Origin: Pseudomonas sp. Bout1
GTDB taxonomy: Bacteria > Pseudomonadota > Gammaproteobacteria > Pseudomonadales > Pseudomonadaceae
Direction of reading: 5' to 3'
DNA: 64,000 bases
Assembly: GCF_034314165.1 (NCBI RefSeq)
Contig: NZ_JAVIWK010000001.1
Span: 5,471,001-5,535,000 of the forward strand
The notes below the pieces were generated by a model that saw nothing but the letters and a program-made list of their open reading frames with translations, ran no database searches and was not told the DNA's origin. Below, piece by piece: positions 17,957 to 26,862 of this stretch (position 1 is the first letter of the stretch; every line of letters starts with the position of its first letter). A program made the position numbers and the translations under genes.

Positions 17957-18472
17957 ATGACCCCGGATAAACCTGAAGCCAACGTTGACCACCTGCGTTT
18001 TCACCGTAAACACGCCCACCTCGGGCCAACCTTCGGCAACGATACGTTTGCGCTGAAAGCCGAAGCCTTCGCGCGCTTCTTTGGCACGCCGACGTTTCTG
18101 GGGGCGCAAACGGCGATCGTGATTTTGTGGGTCGTGCTCAACATGACCGGCGTCACGCACTTTGACGTCTACCCGTTCATCCTCTTGAACCTGGCGTTCA
18201 GCCTGCAATCGGCCTACGCCGCGCCCTTGATTTTGCTGGCCCAAACCCGCCAGGCCGCTCGGGACAAGGCCCAGTCCGACGCCGACGCCCAGCACCGCGA
18301 AGCCCTGGCCGTGGCCAACACCGAACGCCAGGCCCAGGCGGCGCAGACCACCAGACAGCTGCTGGAATTGCTGGAACAGAACACCAAACTCACCGAGATG
18401 ACCAAGCAACTGACCGAGCGCATCGAAGGGCTGACCACCGAAATGCACGAACAGTTCGTGCGCAAACCCTAG
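17957..18472 (+). CDS. DUF1003 family membrane protein
   Basis: 171 aa. Two hydrophobic helices are visible: AQTAIVILWVVLNMTG near 55-70 and YPFILLNLAFSLQSAYAAPLILL near 80-100 (second half LQSAYAAPLILLAQTRQ). A long charged coiled-coil tail rich in Gln, Ala and Glu follows (TTRQLLELLEQNTKLTEMTKQ). FDVYPFILLN and APLILLAQTRQ are typical DUF1003 words. It is an inner-membrane protein of unknown function. The start is ATG 17957. Convergent with the next LysR gene. Confidence 0.8.
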   Translation: MTPDKPEANVDHLRFHRKHAHLGPTFGNDTFALKAEAFARFFGTPTFLGAQTAIVILWVVLNMTGVTHFDVYPFILLNLAFSLQSAYAAPLILLAQTRQAARDKAQSDADAQHREALAVANTERQAQAAQTTRQLLELLEQNTKLTEMTKQLTERIEGLTTEMHEQFVRKP

Positions 18473-18492
18473 CCCTCCACCAGCGCCTGTCG

Positions 18493-19377
18493 TTAGTGCT
18501 GCGGCAAGCGCACATGCTGGCCCAACTGATCAAATAACGTGACCACCGAGCGCAACGCCCGGCAATCGGGGCGCGTCAGCAGCCACAATCCCGTGTCGTG
18601 CCCCGTAAGCGGCAGGCTTAACGGTTGCAGGCCCACGCCCAGCAGGTAATCCGGCAACGCGGCTACGCCAAGCCCCGCGCGCACCAGTTCGGTCACCGAG
18701 ACCATGCTGTTACAGCGATAGGCCGGCAACACTCCCGGCAAATGCTGGCGCCGCCACGTGACAGTGGGATGATCCGGCAGGAACTCATCCGGCGCGATCC
18801 AGCTCTGGGTGGCCAACTCCTCGTCCTGATGCTGGCGGGCATAGTCGGCGCTGGCGCACACCCGATACGACACGGTGCCCAGGCAACGCCCTACCAGATG
18901 CTCAGGCGGTGCCTTGGTCAGGCGCAGGGCAATATCCGCGTCGCGCCGGCTGAGGTTGGCAAAGTCATTGGAGGTGCTCAGTTCCAGGGTCAACGCCGGA
19001 TAATTGGGCATGAACTGCGCCAGGGCGGGCAGCAACAGAGCTTGCAACACCGAATCGGTACAGGTCAGCCGCACCGTGCCACTGATCACTTCACCGCCCT
19101 GCTCCACTCCCACACGTGCCGCTTCCAGCGCCTGTTCGGCACGCTCGGCCTGCTCGGCGAGGGTGGTGGCCAAGGTGGTGGGCAGGTAGCCGGCGCGGCT
19201 TTTTTCGAACAGCGTCTGACCCAGCGCTGTCTCCAGCCGCCGCACCGCGCGAAACACGGTGGACACATCCACCCGCAACAACGCCGCCGCCCGTGCAAGC
19301 GTGCCGCCCCGCACCAGCGCGAGGACCAGGGAAAGGTCGGGGTAGTCGACTTGATAGTGCGTGGCTGCATTGAGCAT
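18493..19377 (-). CDS. LysR-family transcriptional regulator
   Basis: 294 aa from ATG 19377. The HTH lies at residues 12-70 (LSLVLALVRGGTLARAAALL, then VDVSTVFRAVRRLETALGQTLF). The effector domain begins GTVRLTCTDSVLQALLLPAL and includes NLSRRDADIALRLTKAPP and YRCNSMVSVTELVRAGLGVA. It is divergent from the GATase-like gene at 19458, with direct repeats of GACGCCAAT in the gap; that gene and the monooxygenase gene after it are the likely targets. Confidence 0.9.
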   Translation of the reverse strand: MLNAATHYQVDYPDLSLVLALVRGGTLARAAALLRVDVSTVFRAVRRLETALGQTLFEKSRAGYLPTTLATTLAEQAERAEQALEAARVGVEQGGEVISGTVRLTCTDSVLQALLLPALAQFMPNYPALTLELSTSNDFANLSRRDADIALRLTKAPPEHLVGRCLGTVSYRVCASADYARQHQDEELATQSWIAPDEFLPDHPTVTWRRQHLPGVLPAYRCNSMVSVTELVRAGLGVAALPDYLLGVGLQPLSLPLTGHDTGLWLLTRPDCRALRSVVTLFDQLGQHVRLPQH

Positions 19378-19384
19378 GTGGGCT

Positions 19385-19421
19385 GACGCCAATATTGATT
19401 GCGCAGACGCCAATCTATAGT
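19385..19421 (+). promoter_or_regulatory. Direct repeats GACGCCAAT in divergent promoter region
   Basis: GACGCCAAT occurs at 19385-19393 and 19406-19414, 21 bases apart (two helical turns), followed by TATAGT at 19416-19421 as a candidate -10. TTGATT at 19395 could be a -35 with a short 15-base spacer. The arrangement suits binding by the divergent LysR protein, upstream of the GATase-like gene. Confidence 0.45.
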
Positions 19422-19457
19422 GAGCGCCAGGACTCAACAAGCCACGGAATAACCTCA

Positions 19458-20153
19458 ATGAATAAAACCACCCTGCACCTGGCCTTGATCGGCGACTACG
19501 ATGCGCAAGTCACCGCACACCAGGCCATCCCCTTGGCGTTGCAACAGGCCGGCGAGGCGCTGGGCCGCACGGTGCGGTTCGACTGGCTGGCCACCGACAC
19601 GATCAAATCCACCGAACAATTGCAGCACTACGACGGCTTCTGGTGCGTCCCCGCCAGCCCCTACCGCGACCTCGACGGCGCCCTGCTGGCGATCCGTTAC
19701 GCCCGCGAACAACGGCGCCCTTTCCTCGGCACCTGCGGCGGTTTTCAACACGCGGTGCTCGAATACGCCCGCAACGTGCTGGGCTGGGCCGATGCCGAGC
19801 ATGGCGAACTGGCCCCTGTCTCGCCACGTGCGGTGCTCACACCGCTGACCTGCGCGTTGGTGGAGGCGACTGCCACCATCCGCTTGCTGGCCTTTACCCG
19901 CATCGCTGAGGCCTACGCCACCCTCGATATTCATGAAGGCTACCGCTGCCGCTATGGGATCAATCCCGAGTTCGCAAGCGCACTGCTGGAGGCCGACCTG
20001 ATTGCCAGCGGCCATGACTCGGAGGGCGACTTGCGCGCGGTGGAATTGCTGGACCATCCGTTTTTTGTCGCGACGCTGTTCCAGCCGGAACGTGCGGCAC
20101 TCAAGGGCACCACTCCGCCGCTGGTGATTGCGCTGCTCAAGGCCTGCGTATGA
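19458..20153 (+). CDS. CTP-synthase-like glutamine amidotransferase domain protein
   Basis: 231 aa, a stand-alone domain resembling the C-terminal glutaminase half of CTP synthase, without the synthase half. The nucleophile elbow LGTCGGFQHAVLEYARN near residue 97 has the expected Cys; some members of this family are known to have selenocysteine here, but this one is coded TGC. The end motif reads HPFFVATLFQPERAAL. In CTP synthase the matching segment is FHPE with the catalytic His, so His is Gln here and ordinary glutaminase activity is doubtful. It overlaps the following monooxygenase gene by four bases (ATGA), so they are translated together. A divergent LysR gene is the likely regulator. 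Confidence 0.78.
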   Translation: MNKTTLHLALIGDYDAQVTAHQAIPLALQQAGEALGRTVRFDWLATDTIKSTEQLQHYDGFWCVPASPYRDLDGALLAIRYAREQRRPFLGTCGGFQHAVLEYARNVLGWADAEHGELAPVSPRAVLTPLTCALVEATATIRLLAFTRIAEAYATLDIHEGYRCRYGINPEFASALLEADLIASGHDSEGDLRAVELLDHPFFVATLFQPERAALKGTTPPLVIALLKACV

Positions 20154-20473
20154 TCGCCGAGACACCCAAGCCGCCGTACTACGCGGTGATCTTCAGTTCC
20201 CTGCGCACCGAAGGCGACCAAGGCTACGGGCAGGCCGCCAACCGTATGCTCGAACTGGCCCGGCAACAGCCTGGGTTCCTCGGCGTGGAATCGGCCCGTG
20301 GGGAAGATGGCTTGGGCATCACCGTGTCCTACTGGCAGAGCGAAGCCGCGATCCTGGCCTGGAAGCAACACGCCGAACACACGCAGGTGCGCGAACAGGG
20401 CCGCTCTACCTGGTACTCGGCGTGCCACACGCGGGTGTGCAAGGTAGAGCGGGCTTATGCGTTCGAACGCTGA
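20150..20473 (+). CDS. Antibiotic biosynthesis monooxygenase (ABM) domain protein
   Basis: 107 aa. It has the short ferredoxin-like ABM fold: YYAVIFSSLRTEGDQGYGQA, then MLELARQQPGFLGVESARG and ITVSYWQSEAAILAWKQHAEH. The W-K-x-x-x-E-H block is typical. Such proteins act as small cofactor-free oxygenases or as stress proteins of unknown substrate. The start overlaps the stop of the GATase-like gene by four bases, so the two form one operon. The C-terminus (TWYSACHTRVCKVERAY) has two Cys. Confidence 0.85.
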   Translation: MIAETPKPPYYAVIFSSLRTEGDQGYGQAANRMLELARQQPGFLGVESARGEDGLGITVSYWQSEAAILAWKQHAEHTQVREQGRSTWYSACHTRVCKVERAYAFER

Positions 20474-20517
20474 AACATCAACCTATGTGCAACACTGGGC
20501 AAGAGGGAGTCCAGAAG

Positions 20518-20658
20518 TGTGGGAGCTTCTGTGGCGAGGGAGCTGCTGTGGCGAGGGAGCTGCTGTGGCGAGGGAGCTTGCTCCCGCTGGGCTGCGAAGC
20601 GGCCCTAAAAAAAACGGAAGCGCTGCGCACTCCAGCGGGAGCAAGCTCCCTCGCCACA
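20518..20658. repeat. REP element, family B, with tandem left arms
   Basis: The unit TGTGGCGAGGGAGCT is repeated three times on the left, then AGCTTGCTCCCGCTGGGCTG, and the mirrored right arm AGCGGGAGCAAGCTCCCTCG closes the structure. It is non-coding, between the ABM gene and the convergent DUF2025-like gene. Confidence 0.85.
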
Positions 20659-20690
20659 AAAAGTGCTCCAGCCGCAGGGCAATGCGGCAC

Positions 20691-21014
20691 TCAACTGACC
20701 AGACTGCGCACCGCACTGATCTGTGGAATCTCCACCCGGCGCATGTACACCCGCAGCGGTTCGGTGATGTTGATGCGATCGTCGATATTCTGGTCGAGCA
20801 ATAACTGGATTCGCTCGCGGGACAAGGTCATGGTTTGCTCGTCAACCGGCTGCCAGACAAATTCTGCGGTCGGGATGATGCCGTCATCGGCCACGTCCAT
20901 GCCAAAGGAGTCTTCGCTGAAACGGACAATGTAATGGCCAGTCTTGCGGTTCAAGCCGACAAACCCGTGCAGTTGGTCGGCGGCCTGGCAGATAAGCTCG
21001 GAGGTGATGCGCAT
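20691..21014 (-). CDS. DUF2025-like conserved protein
   Basis: 107 aa from ATG 21014, which has TGAGG seven bases upstream; an ATG four codons earlier lacks it. The sequence DQLHGFVGLNRKTGHYIVRF then SEDSFGMDVADDGIIPTAEF matches, from memory, the Pseudomonas DUF2025 family. Small, soluble, acidic in the middle, no known activity. It stands alone, with a REP element downstream. Confidence 0.72.
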   Translation of the reverse strand: MRITSELICQAADQLHGFVGLNRKTGHYIVRFSEDSFGMDVADDGIIPTAEFVWQPVDEQTMTLSRERIQLLLDQNIDDRINITEPLRVYMRRVEIPQISAVRSLVS

Positions 21015-21246
21015 GGTAAACCTCACTGAAAAGTCCTACTTGGACTGGAAAGATGGTTTACACGCGTGGCAGAAGAACCTGCCCTCTGATGGGGCAGCTG
21101 ATGGCAAGAGTACTGCATAGCACAGCACAAAAGCGCAGAAAAATAGCCGGTGAACACGTTAATGTCGGTTTGGTGATAGCGCCTTTCGCATTCAATTGTT
21201 AAAAAGGAGCCCTTCTCAAAGTTACCTCCACGAAAGGACTTCGCAT

Positions 21247-22404
21247 ATGCCTGTCACGTTTACCAAGAGTGCCCTGCTGCTGGCCCTGATGCTGGGCCTT
21301 GGCCACGCACAGGCGGCAAGCCCGATCAGCCCTACCGAGTTGGCCACCAACGAAGGCATTCCGCACCCCGCGGTCATCGCCCACCGTGGCGCCTCCTTCG
21401 ATGCACCGGAGTCCACCGCAGCCGCCTACAAAGTGGCGCGTGACCTGGGTGCCGACTACCTGGAGATGGACCTGCAACGCAGCAAGGACGGCGTGCTGTT
21501 CGCCCTCCATGACAACAACCTGCAACGCACCACCGACGTTGCCACCAAGTTCCCCGAGCGCAAGGACAGCCCGGCCAACGAATTCACCTGGGCCGAGCTT
21601 AAAACCCTCGACGCCGGCAGCTGGTTCAACGCCGCCTACCCGGAGCGCGCACGCCCTGGCTTCGTCGGCTTGAAAATCCTGAGCCTGGACGAAATCATCA
21701 AGATCGCCGAAGGCAACCCGCAGCACAAACCAGGCTTGTACATCGAAACCAAAGAGCCGAAGCAATTCCCGGGTATCGAAGCCGACCTCAAGAACAAGCT
21801 GCTGGATAAAGGCTGGCTGAGTTCTACCGGCTCCAACCAGGCCCAGAAAAACATCGGCGTCGGCCAGGGCAAGGGCCGCGTGGTGCTGCAGACCTTTGAG
21901 AAGGACAGCCTGAAAGAACTGCAAAAAGAGATGCCCAACACCCCGAAAATCCTGCTGCTGTGGGTGGGTGAAGGCAGCATCGAACCGAAATCCAAGGTGA
22001 CCTTCGCCGAGTCCGGCGAGCCGAGCAAAGCCGCCTACTACGCCAAGCAGGAGCCCAAGGACGCCGCCGAGTTTGAAAAGTGGATCGACGAGGCCAAGAG
22101 CCTGGGCGCCATCGGTACCGGCCCTTCGGCACAGTTGACCAACTTGGGCGACCAAAGCTATTCCGACCTGGTCAAACCCGAGATGAACCAGTTGACCCAC
22201 GACAAAGGCCTGCTGGTGCACGTGTACACCGTGGACGAGCCGGTGGACTTCGACAAGGTGATGAAAGCCGGCGTCGATGGGATATTCACCAACCGCGCCG
22301 CCGAACTGCTGAAGTACTACAAGCGCTGGCCGTCCTCGAGTGTTTCGGACCTTCTGCAGGACCATGGCTATGGAAAGCTTCAAGCACCTGTGGTTGGGTC
22401 GTGA
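21247..22404 (+). CDS. glpQ: Periplasmic glycerophosphodiester phosphodiesterase
   Basis: 385 aa with a Sec signal peptide at residues 1-24 (SALLLALMLGLGHAQA, cleavage after AQA). Catalytic residues of the GDPD family are visible: HRG in AVIAHRGASFDAPEST, E and D in GADYLEMDLQRSKDGV, and HD in FALHDNNLQRTTD. Later YIETKEPKQFPG supplies the metal-binding Glu and Lys. It hydrolyses glycerophosphodiesters to glycerol-3-phosphate and an alcohol. AAAGGA precedes ATG 21247. The last residues (DHGYGKLQAPVVGS) overlap the start of the next AraC gene by about 35 bases. Confidence 0.92.
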   Translation: MPVTFTKSALLLALMLGLGHAQAASPISPTELATNEGIPHPAVIAHRGASFDAPESTAAAYKVARDLGADYLEMDLQRSKDGVLFALHDNNLQRTTDVATKFPERKDSPANEFTWAELKTLDAGSWFNAAYPERARPGFVGLKILSLDEIIKIAEGNPQHKPGLYIETKEPKQFPGIEADLKNKLLDKGWLSSTGSNQAQKNIGVGQGKGRVVLQTFEKDSLKELQKEMPNTPKILLLWVGEGSIEPKSKVTFAESGEPSKAAYYAKQEPKDAAEFEKWIDEAKSLGAIGTGPSAQLTNLGDQSYSDLVKPEMNQLTHDKGLLVHVYTVDEPVDFDKVMKAGVDGIFTNRAAELLKYYKRWPSSSVSDLLQDHGYGKLQAPVVGS

Positions 22405-23044
22405 TTACGGCCTGATCCAGGGTACACCCGGGCCTACCGCGCCCCATGCACACTATGCCTATCAGTTGATGTTCTCTCAGGGCGGGCCGATCACGGCCAG
22501 CCTTGATGGCCGTGTCACCACGGCCCATCACCTGTTTATCCCCTCAAGAATGCCCCACGCCATCCTCCACACCGACTGTGAGGTGGTGACGGTGTTTGCC
22601 GAGCCCAGCGCGTTCGACCTCGCCCCCCTGCAAGCCGCCCTGGCCGATAGCGAACTGTCGCTGGAAGCACTCGACTGCACGCTGCGCCAACTGCCCAGGC
22701 GCGCACTGGAAGACGCCCGCGTGGAGCGCGCACTGTTGGCGCTGGACCAGCAACTGAGCGGCAAAGTCTCGGCCCACGCGCTTGCGCAGGCGGCCCATGT
22801 GTCGTTGAGCCAACTGGAGCGCTTGTTCGCCATTCAATTGGGGTTGCCGGTGCGCCGCCTGGTGCTGTGGCGGCGCTTGCGTGTAGCGCTGGGCCTGGCG
22901 CTCGGTGGCAGCACCCTGACCGAAGCAGCCCATGGCGCCGGGTTCGCCGATTCGGCGCATTTTTCCCGGACCATGAAACAGCTATTCGGCGTCACGGCCG
23001 GGGCGTCGTTGCGCAACCTGCAACTGACACCGCTGCTACCGTAG
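22370..23044 (+). CDS. AraC-family regulator (short, cupin type)
   Basis: 224 aa from ATG 22370, chosen because AGGA lies eight bases upstream; ATG 22364 is two codons earlier. The N-terminus has a small cupin-like sensor (PHAHYAYQLMFSQGGPI, then HHLFIPSRMPHAILH). The C-terminal HTHs are LAQAAHVSLSQLERLFAIQ and LTEAAHGAGFADSAHFSRTM. The gene begins inside the 3' end of the phosphodiesterase gene and its stop overlaps the convergent hydroxylase gene by nine bases. The target is unknown. Confidence 0.87.
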   Translation: MESFKHLWLGRDYGLIQGTPGPTAPHAHYAYQLMFSQGGPITASLDGRVTTAHHLFIPSRMPHAILHTDCEVVTVFAEPSAFDLAPLQAALADSELSLEALDCTLRQLPRRALEDARVERALLALDQQLSGKVSAHALAQAAHVSLSQLERLFAIQLGLPVRRLVLWRRLRVALGLALGGSTLTEAAHGAGFADSAHFSRTMKQLFGVTAGASLRNLQLTPLLP

Positions 23045-23914
23045 ATCGGTGGGAAGCGGCGGCTCCTTGCTCAACTGCACCGTCCTGAACGGATCGCGCA
23101 ACTGCGCCATATACTCCAGCGGAAAATCCGGCCGGCTGCCAATTCCCAGGTCGCCCTGCGCCATTGAATAGTCGTGGCTGTAAAACGCCGTGCCCAACAG
23201 CCAATCCCACAGATTAAAAAACAAGCCGAAATTAACATCCCCAGCCCGTCCATATTTCATGTGATGAAAACGATGCACTGGTGCCCAGGCGAACACCCAG
23301 CGCAATGGTCCCAGGCGCATGTCGACATTGGAATGCTGCAACAGCAACTGCACGGCAATCGCCAGGGCCAGCAGCAGCGCCACCTCCGTGGGAATGCCCA
23401 GCAGGATCAACGGTGCCAGCCCGGCCGTGGCTTCAAGCATCTGGTGCAATGGATGCTTCATCAAGCCATTGAAACCGTACAACCGCTGCACGCTGTGATG
23501 CACCGCATGCAGGCGCCACAATGCGGCAACTCGGTGGCTGGCGTAATGCATCAGGGTAATGCCCGCGTCCGCGATGAAGATCGCCAGCAGCAATTGCGCC
23601 CAGAGCGGCCATGCACGCGGCCATACACCGTCGAAGGCGAGCAGTGCGGTCAATACCGGCAAGATCAACAAGCCCAGCGCATTCAGGGCTTCATTAACCA
23701 ACGCGTGAATCATGTCGCGCCGACGATCACCCTGGTTGCGATTCCACTGCGGTTCATAGGGCAAGTACCACTCCGCGATAAACGACACCGCCACCGCCGC
23801 GACAAACACCAGCCCCAGCCATAGGGGTGCGTCCATCTGAACCAGCCACAGCGCCCACCCGATAAACCCCAACCAGAACAAAGGTGCATACACCCAGGCC
23901 ATTATCTTTTTCAT
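23036..23914 (-). CDS. Sterol desaturase/fatty acid hydroxylase family protein
   Basis: 292 aa from ATG 23914, with GGGAGG seven bases upstream. The di-iron histidine boxes are present: H-Y-A-S-H in LMHYASHRVAALW, HAVHH in RLHAVHHSVQRLY, HPLHQ, and HRFHHMKYGRAGDVNFG. About four to five membrane helices surround them. The family hydroxylates or desaturates lipid chains using O2 at the membrane. The product is unknown. It converges with and overlaps the AraC gene by nine bases. Confidence 0.9.
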   Translation of the reverse strand: MKKIMAWVYAPLFWLGFIGWALWLVQMDAPLWLGLVFVAAVAVSFIAEWYLPYEPQWNRNQGDRRRDMIHALVNEALNALGLLILPVLTALLAFDGVWPRAWPLWAQLLLAIFIADAGITLMHYASHRVAALWRLHAVHHSVQRLYGFNGLMKHPLHQMLEATAGLAPLILLGIPTEVALLLALAIAVQLLLQHSNVDMRLGPLRWVFAWAPVHRFHHMKYGRAGDVNFGLFFNLWDWLLGTAFYSHDYSMAQGDLGIGSRPDFPLEYMAQLRDPFRTVQLSKEPPLPTDLR

Positions 23915-24054
23915 CTGTGCCTCCCATGATTGAGACGCCAGCATGAAACCCCGCACTCGTCGCCGATTGAACAAACGGCGCAATTTTAAGGGTGAGTTAA
24001 GTTGCGCTGGTTAACCTGATCCCACTTAAACAGCTCACCCCAAAGGATCACCCG

Positions 24055-24360
24055 ATGAAAAACCTGACCGCTCTGTTCGCCGCTGCCGCCCTGACCGTCA
24101 CCGCCGGTTTCGCCCAGGCCGATGTTCGCCCGGACCAGATCCCAAGCCTGCTCAAGTCCGGCGCCGTGATGGACTTTGAAAAACTCAACGCCAAGGCAGT
24201 GGCCCAGCACAAAGGCGCGACCATCGTAGACACCGAACTGGAAGACAAGGCCGGCCGCCTGGTCTACGAGACCGAACTGCGTGACACCAGCAACGTGAAG
24301 TGGGACGTGAAGCTGGACGCCAAGACCGGTGAAATCCTGGAAAACAAGCAAGACACCTGA
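24055..24360 (+). CDS. Secreted PepSY-domain protein
   Basis: 101 aa. A signal peptide covers residues 1-22 (LFAAAALTVTAGFAQA, cleavage before DVRPD). The mature 79 residues are a single PepSY domain: MDFEKLNAKAVAQHKGATIV, then DKAGRLVYETELRD and WDVKLDAKTGEILENKQD. Such periplasmic proteins are thought to inhibit peptidases or modulate sensors. The RBS is AAAGGA. A strong terminator follows at 24377. The GAF kinase gene starts 185 bases later, after the terminator. Confidence 0.9.
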   Translation: MKNLTALFAAAALTVTAGFAQADVRPDQIPSLLKSGAVMDFEKLNAKAVAQHKGATIVDTELEDKAGRLVYETELRDTSNVKWDVKLDAKTGEILENKQDT

Positions 24361-24376
24361 GTTGAACCGTAAAAAT

Positions 24377-24408
24377 GCCGCGCCGCCTTCGGGCCGCGCG
24401 GCTTTTTT
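24377..24408 (+). terminator. Rho-independent terminator after the PepSY gene
   Basis: GCCGCGC (24377-24383) pairs with GCGCGGC (24396-24402), with a 12-base loop containing CCTTCGGG, followed directly by six T residues. Confidence 0.9.
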
Positions 24409-24545
24409 ATGCGCGTTGGTCGCCTTCAAGAGTAATTAGTCTAATTACCGTGAACGAATTTGTACCTTGGGCCGCCAAGCTCGCTAGAATCCCATCCATC
24501 AGCCAAGGCACATCGCCAGCCGCATCAGGATCGAGACCGTTCGCC

Positions 24546-25721
24546 ATGGGGCAAAAAGCCGTCGACATTGCCACCATTGGCCGAATCAGCGCTGTACCGG
24601 CGATTCTCCAGGTGATCAGCGAAATGACCGGCCTGCGGTTTGCCGCCGTAGCACGGGTTACCGACGATACCTGGACCGCCTGCGCCGTGCTCGACCGCCT
24701 GGATTTCGGCCTGCCGGTCGGTGGCGAGTTGGACCTGACCACCACCCTGTGCCACGAAATCCGGGGTTCCCACATCTCGATCGTGATCGACAAAGCCAGC
24801 GAAGACCCGCTGTACCGCGACCACCACACGCCGCGCATCTACCAGTTTGAAAGCTACATCTCGGTGCCGGTATTCCGCACCGACGGGCGCTTCTTCGGCA
24901 CCATCTGCGCCCTGGACCCGAACCCGGCACAACTGCGCAACAGCACCATCCAGTCGACCATGGAGTCGTTTGCCCGGGTGCTGTCACTGCAAATCGAAGC
25001 GGAAGAAAGCTTCCAGCAGACCGAGGCCGACTTGCAGCAGGAGCGGGAAACCGCCGAACTGCGGGAACAGTTCATCGCCGTGCTCGGCCACGACCTGCGC
25101 AACCCGCTGTTCGCGATCAACGTCGGCGCCGAGCGCCTGTTGCGCAAACACCCGGACCCGGCCACCGACACCCTGGTACGGCACATGCTCGCCAGCGGCC
25201 GCCGGGCCTCGCAGTTGGTGGAAGATGTGCTGGACTTTGCCCGTGGCCGAATGGGCAGCGGCATCCCGGTGAACATCGGTGAATGCTCGGGGCTGGAAGC
25301 CACCTTGCAGCACGTGGTGGATGAAGTGCAGAACGTGCATCCAAAGCGGCTGATACGCGCCCTCATCGGCAACCTCCACGGGGTGCATGGCGACCGCGAG
25401 CGGCTGGGGCAATTGCTCTCCAACCTGGTGGCCAACGCCATCAGCCACGGCAGCCCCGAAGGCCCGGTTGAAGTCAGCGCGCAGGTCAACGCCGGCACTT
25501 TCGAACTGACGGTGAAAAACCGTGGGCTGATCAGCGACCAAGCCATGCCCCTGCTGTTCCAGCCCTACTCCCGACCGACCGGCGCCCTGCCCCAGGCCGG
25601 GTTGGGCCTGGGTTTGTACATCGTCAAGCAGATCGCCGACGCCCATGGCGGGCGGCTGGACGTCTCTTCCCACGAGCAGCACGGCACGGTGTTTACCTTC
25701 AGTTTGCCCGCCGGCGATTGA
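24546..25721 (+). CDS. GAF-domain sensor histidine kinase
   Basis: 391 aa from ATG 24546, soluble. A GAF domain spans residues about 15-145 (GLRFAAVARVTDDTWTACAV, FESYISVPVFRTDGRFFGT). A short coiled coil leads into HisKA with H-box VLGHDLRNPLFAI near 185. The HATPase domain has N-box NLVANAISHG, F-box LLFQPYS and G-box GLGLGLYIVKQIADAHGG. The G1 box reads VKNRGLI. No response regulator gene is beside it, so the partner is elsewhere. The signal could be a small molecule or light through GAF; the sequence shows no Cys at a clear bilin site. Confidence 0.88.
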   Translation: MGQKAVDIATIGRISAVPAILQVISEMTGLRFAAVARVTDDTWTACAVLDRLDFGLPVGGELDLTTTLCHEIRGSHISIVIDKASEDPLYRDHHTPRIYQFESYISVPVFRTDGRFFGTICALDPNPAQLRNSTIQSTMESFARVLSLQIEAEESFQQTEADLQQERETAELREQFIAVLGHDLRNPLFAINVGAERLLRKHPDPATDTLVRHMLASGRRASQLVEDVLDFARGRMGSGIPVNIGECSGLEATLQHVVDEVQNVHPKRLIRALIGNLHGVHGDRERLGQLLSNLVANAISHGSPEGPVEVSAQVNAGTFELTVKNRGLISDQAMPLLFQPYSRPTGALPQAGLGLGLYIVKQIADAHGGRLDVSSHEQHGTVFTFSLPAGD

Positions 25722-25821
25722 CGCCCATCTCAAACGGTCACAAAACCGTCAAATCCAGTTGCCATGATGCGCTCAAGTGAACCTGTGAAATCTCCTACAG
25801 GCACTTTCCCTGCGAGCCTCC

Positions 25822-26844
25822 ATGAACCACAGCATCGACCACAGCCACCAGGACTCCGACCTGTTTGGCTTGCTTTACGGTTTTCGTTTTCGCCCCGGTG
25901 AAAAGGCCGAACAGATTGACTCAGCCACCGCCCTGGCGGCCTTGCAGCAACCCGGCGACCCGGAAGAGTTCCTCTGGTTGCACTTGAACCTGGCCCACGC
26001 CGCCTGCGAGCGCTGGATGCAGGCACACCTGAACCTGCCGGAAGAGTTCTTCGAAGCCTTGCACGAAGGCTCACGTTCCACCCGCATCGAACACGTGGAT
26101 TCGGCCTTGCTGGCGGTGGTCAACGACGTGGTGTTCAACTTCAGCAGCATGGTGTCTTCAGACATCTCCACCTTGTGGGTGTGTGCCCGCAGCCGGCTGC
26201 TGATCAGCGCGCGCCTGCAACCGCTGCACTCGGTGGACAAACTGCGCTCTTCAGTGAAGGCCGGCGAACGCTTTCGCTCGCCGCTGGAACTGCTGGTGCA
26301 TTTGCTGCGCGACCAGGGCGAAGTACTGACGCAAATCGTGCGCAAGACCAGCCTCAGCGTTGATCAAATCGAAGACCAGTTGCTGTCGTCGCACCTGTCT
26401 ACCAACCGCGCCGAACTGGGCGCCGCGCGCCGGGTGCTGGTGCGCCTGCAACGGCTGCTGGCGCTGGAACCCGGCTCGTTGCTGCGGCTGCTCAACCGCC
26501 CGCCCCAATGGTTGCAGAAAGAAGACGTGAAGGAGCTGCGCAAATCCACCGAGGAATTTGCGCTGATCATCAACGACCTGATGGCCCTGGGGGAACGGAT
26601 CAAACTGTTGCAGGAAGAGATCGCCGCCAACCTCAACGAACAGAGCAACCGCACACTGTTCACCCTCACGGTGGTGACGGTGCTGGCGTTGCCGATCAAC
26701 ATCATTGCCGGCTTTTTCGGGATGAACGTCGGTGGTGTGCCGCTCTCCACTGACCCGGAAGGTTTTTGGATTCTGGTGGCACTGGTGGCAACCTTCACCC
26801 TGATCGCCGGACGCTGGGCGTTCCGCAAGCGCAAGGATTATTGA
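25822..26844 (+). CDS. CorA/ZntB-family divalent cation transporter
   Basis: 340 aa. A long acidic cytoplasmic N-terminal domain with helical stalk (LRKSTEEFALIINDLMALGE) is followed by two C-terminal helices: TLTVVTVLALPINIIAGFFG and FWILVALVATFTLIAGRWAF. The signature GMN occurs in FFGMNVGGVP between them. The NVGGVP after GMN is like ZntB-type members, which move Zn2+, while CorA moves Mg2+/Co2+; the metal is not certain. The basic tail RKRKDY is typical. It is a single gene with a REP element after it. Confidence 0.88.
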   Translation: MNHSIDHSHQDSDLFGLLYGFRFRPGEKAEQIDSATALAALQQPGDPEEFLWLHLNLAHAACERWMQAHLNLPEEFFEALHEGSRSTRIEHVDSALLAVVNDVVFNFSSMVSSDISTLWVCARSRLLISARLQPLHSVDKLRSSVKAGERFRSPLELLVHLLRDQGEVLTQIVRKTSLSVDQIEDQLLSSHLSTNRAELGAARRVLVRLQRLLALEPGSLLRLLNRPPQWLQKEDVKELRKSTEEFALIINDLMALGERIKLLQEEIAANLNEQSNRTLFTLTVVTVLALPINIIAGFFGMNVGGVPLSTDPEGFWILVALVATFTLIAGRWAFRKRKDY

Positions 26845-26862
26845 ATTTGAAATGCGATCAAT

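Noticed and set aside
19743..19800. A selenocysteine codon in the CTP-synthase-like amidotransferase
   Set aside because: Relatives can have TGA here, but this gene has TGC (Cys) in LGTCGGF and the frame has no internal TGA.
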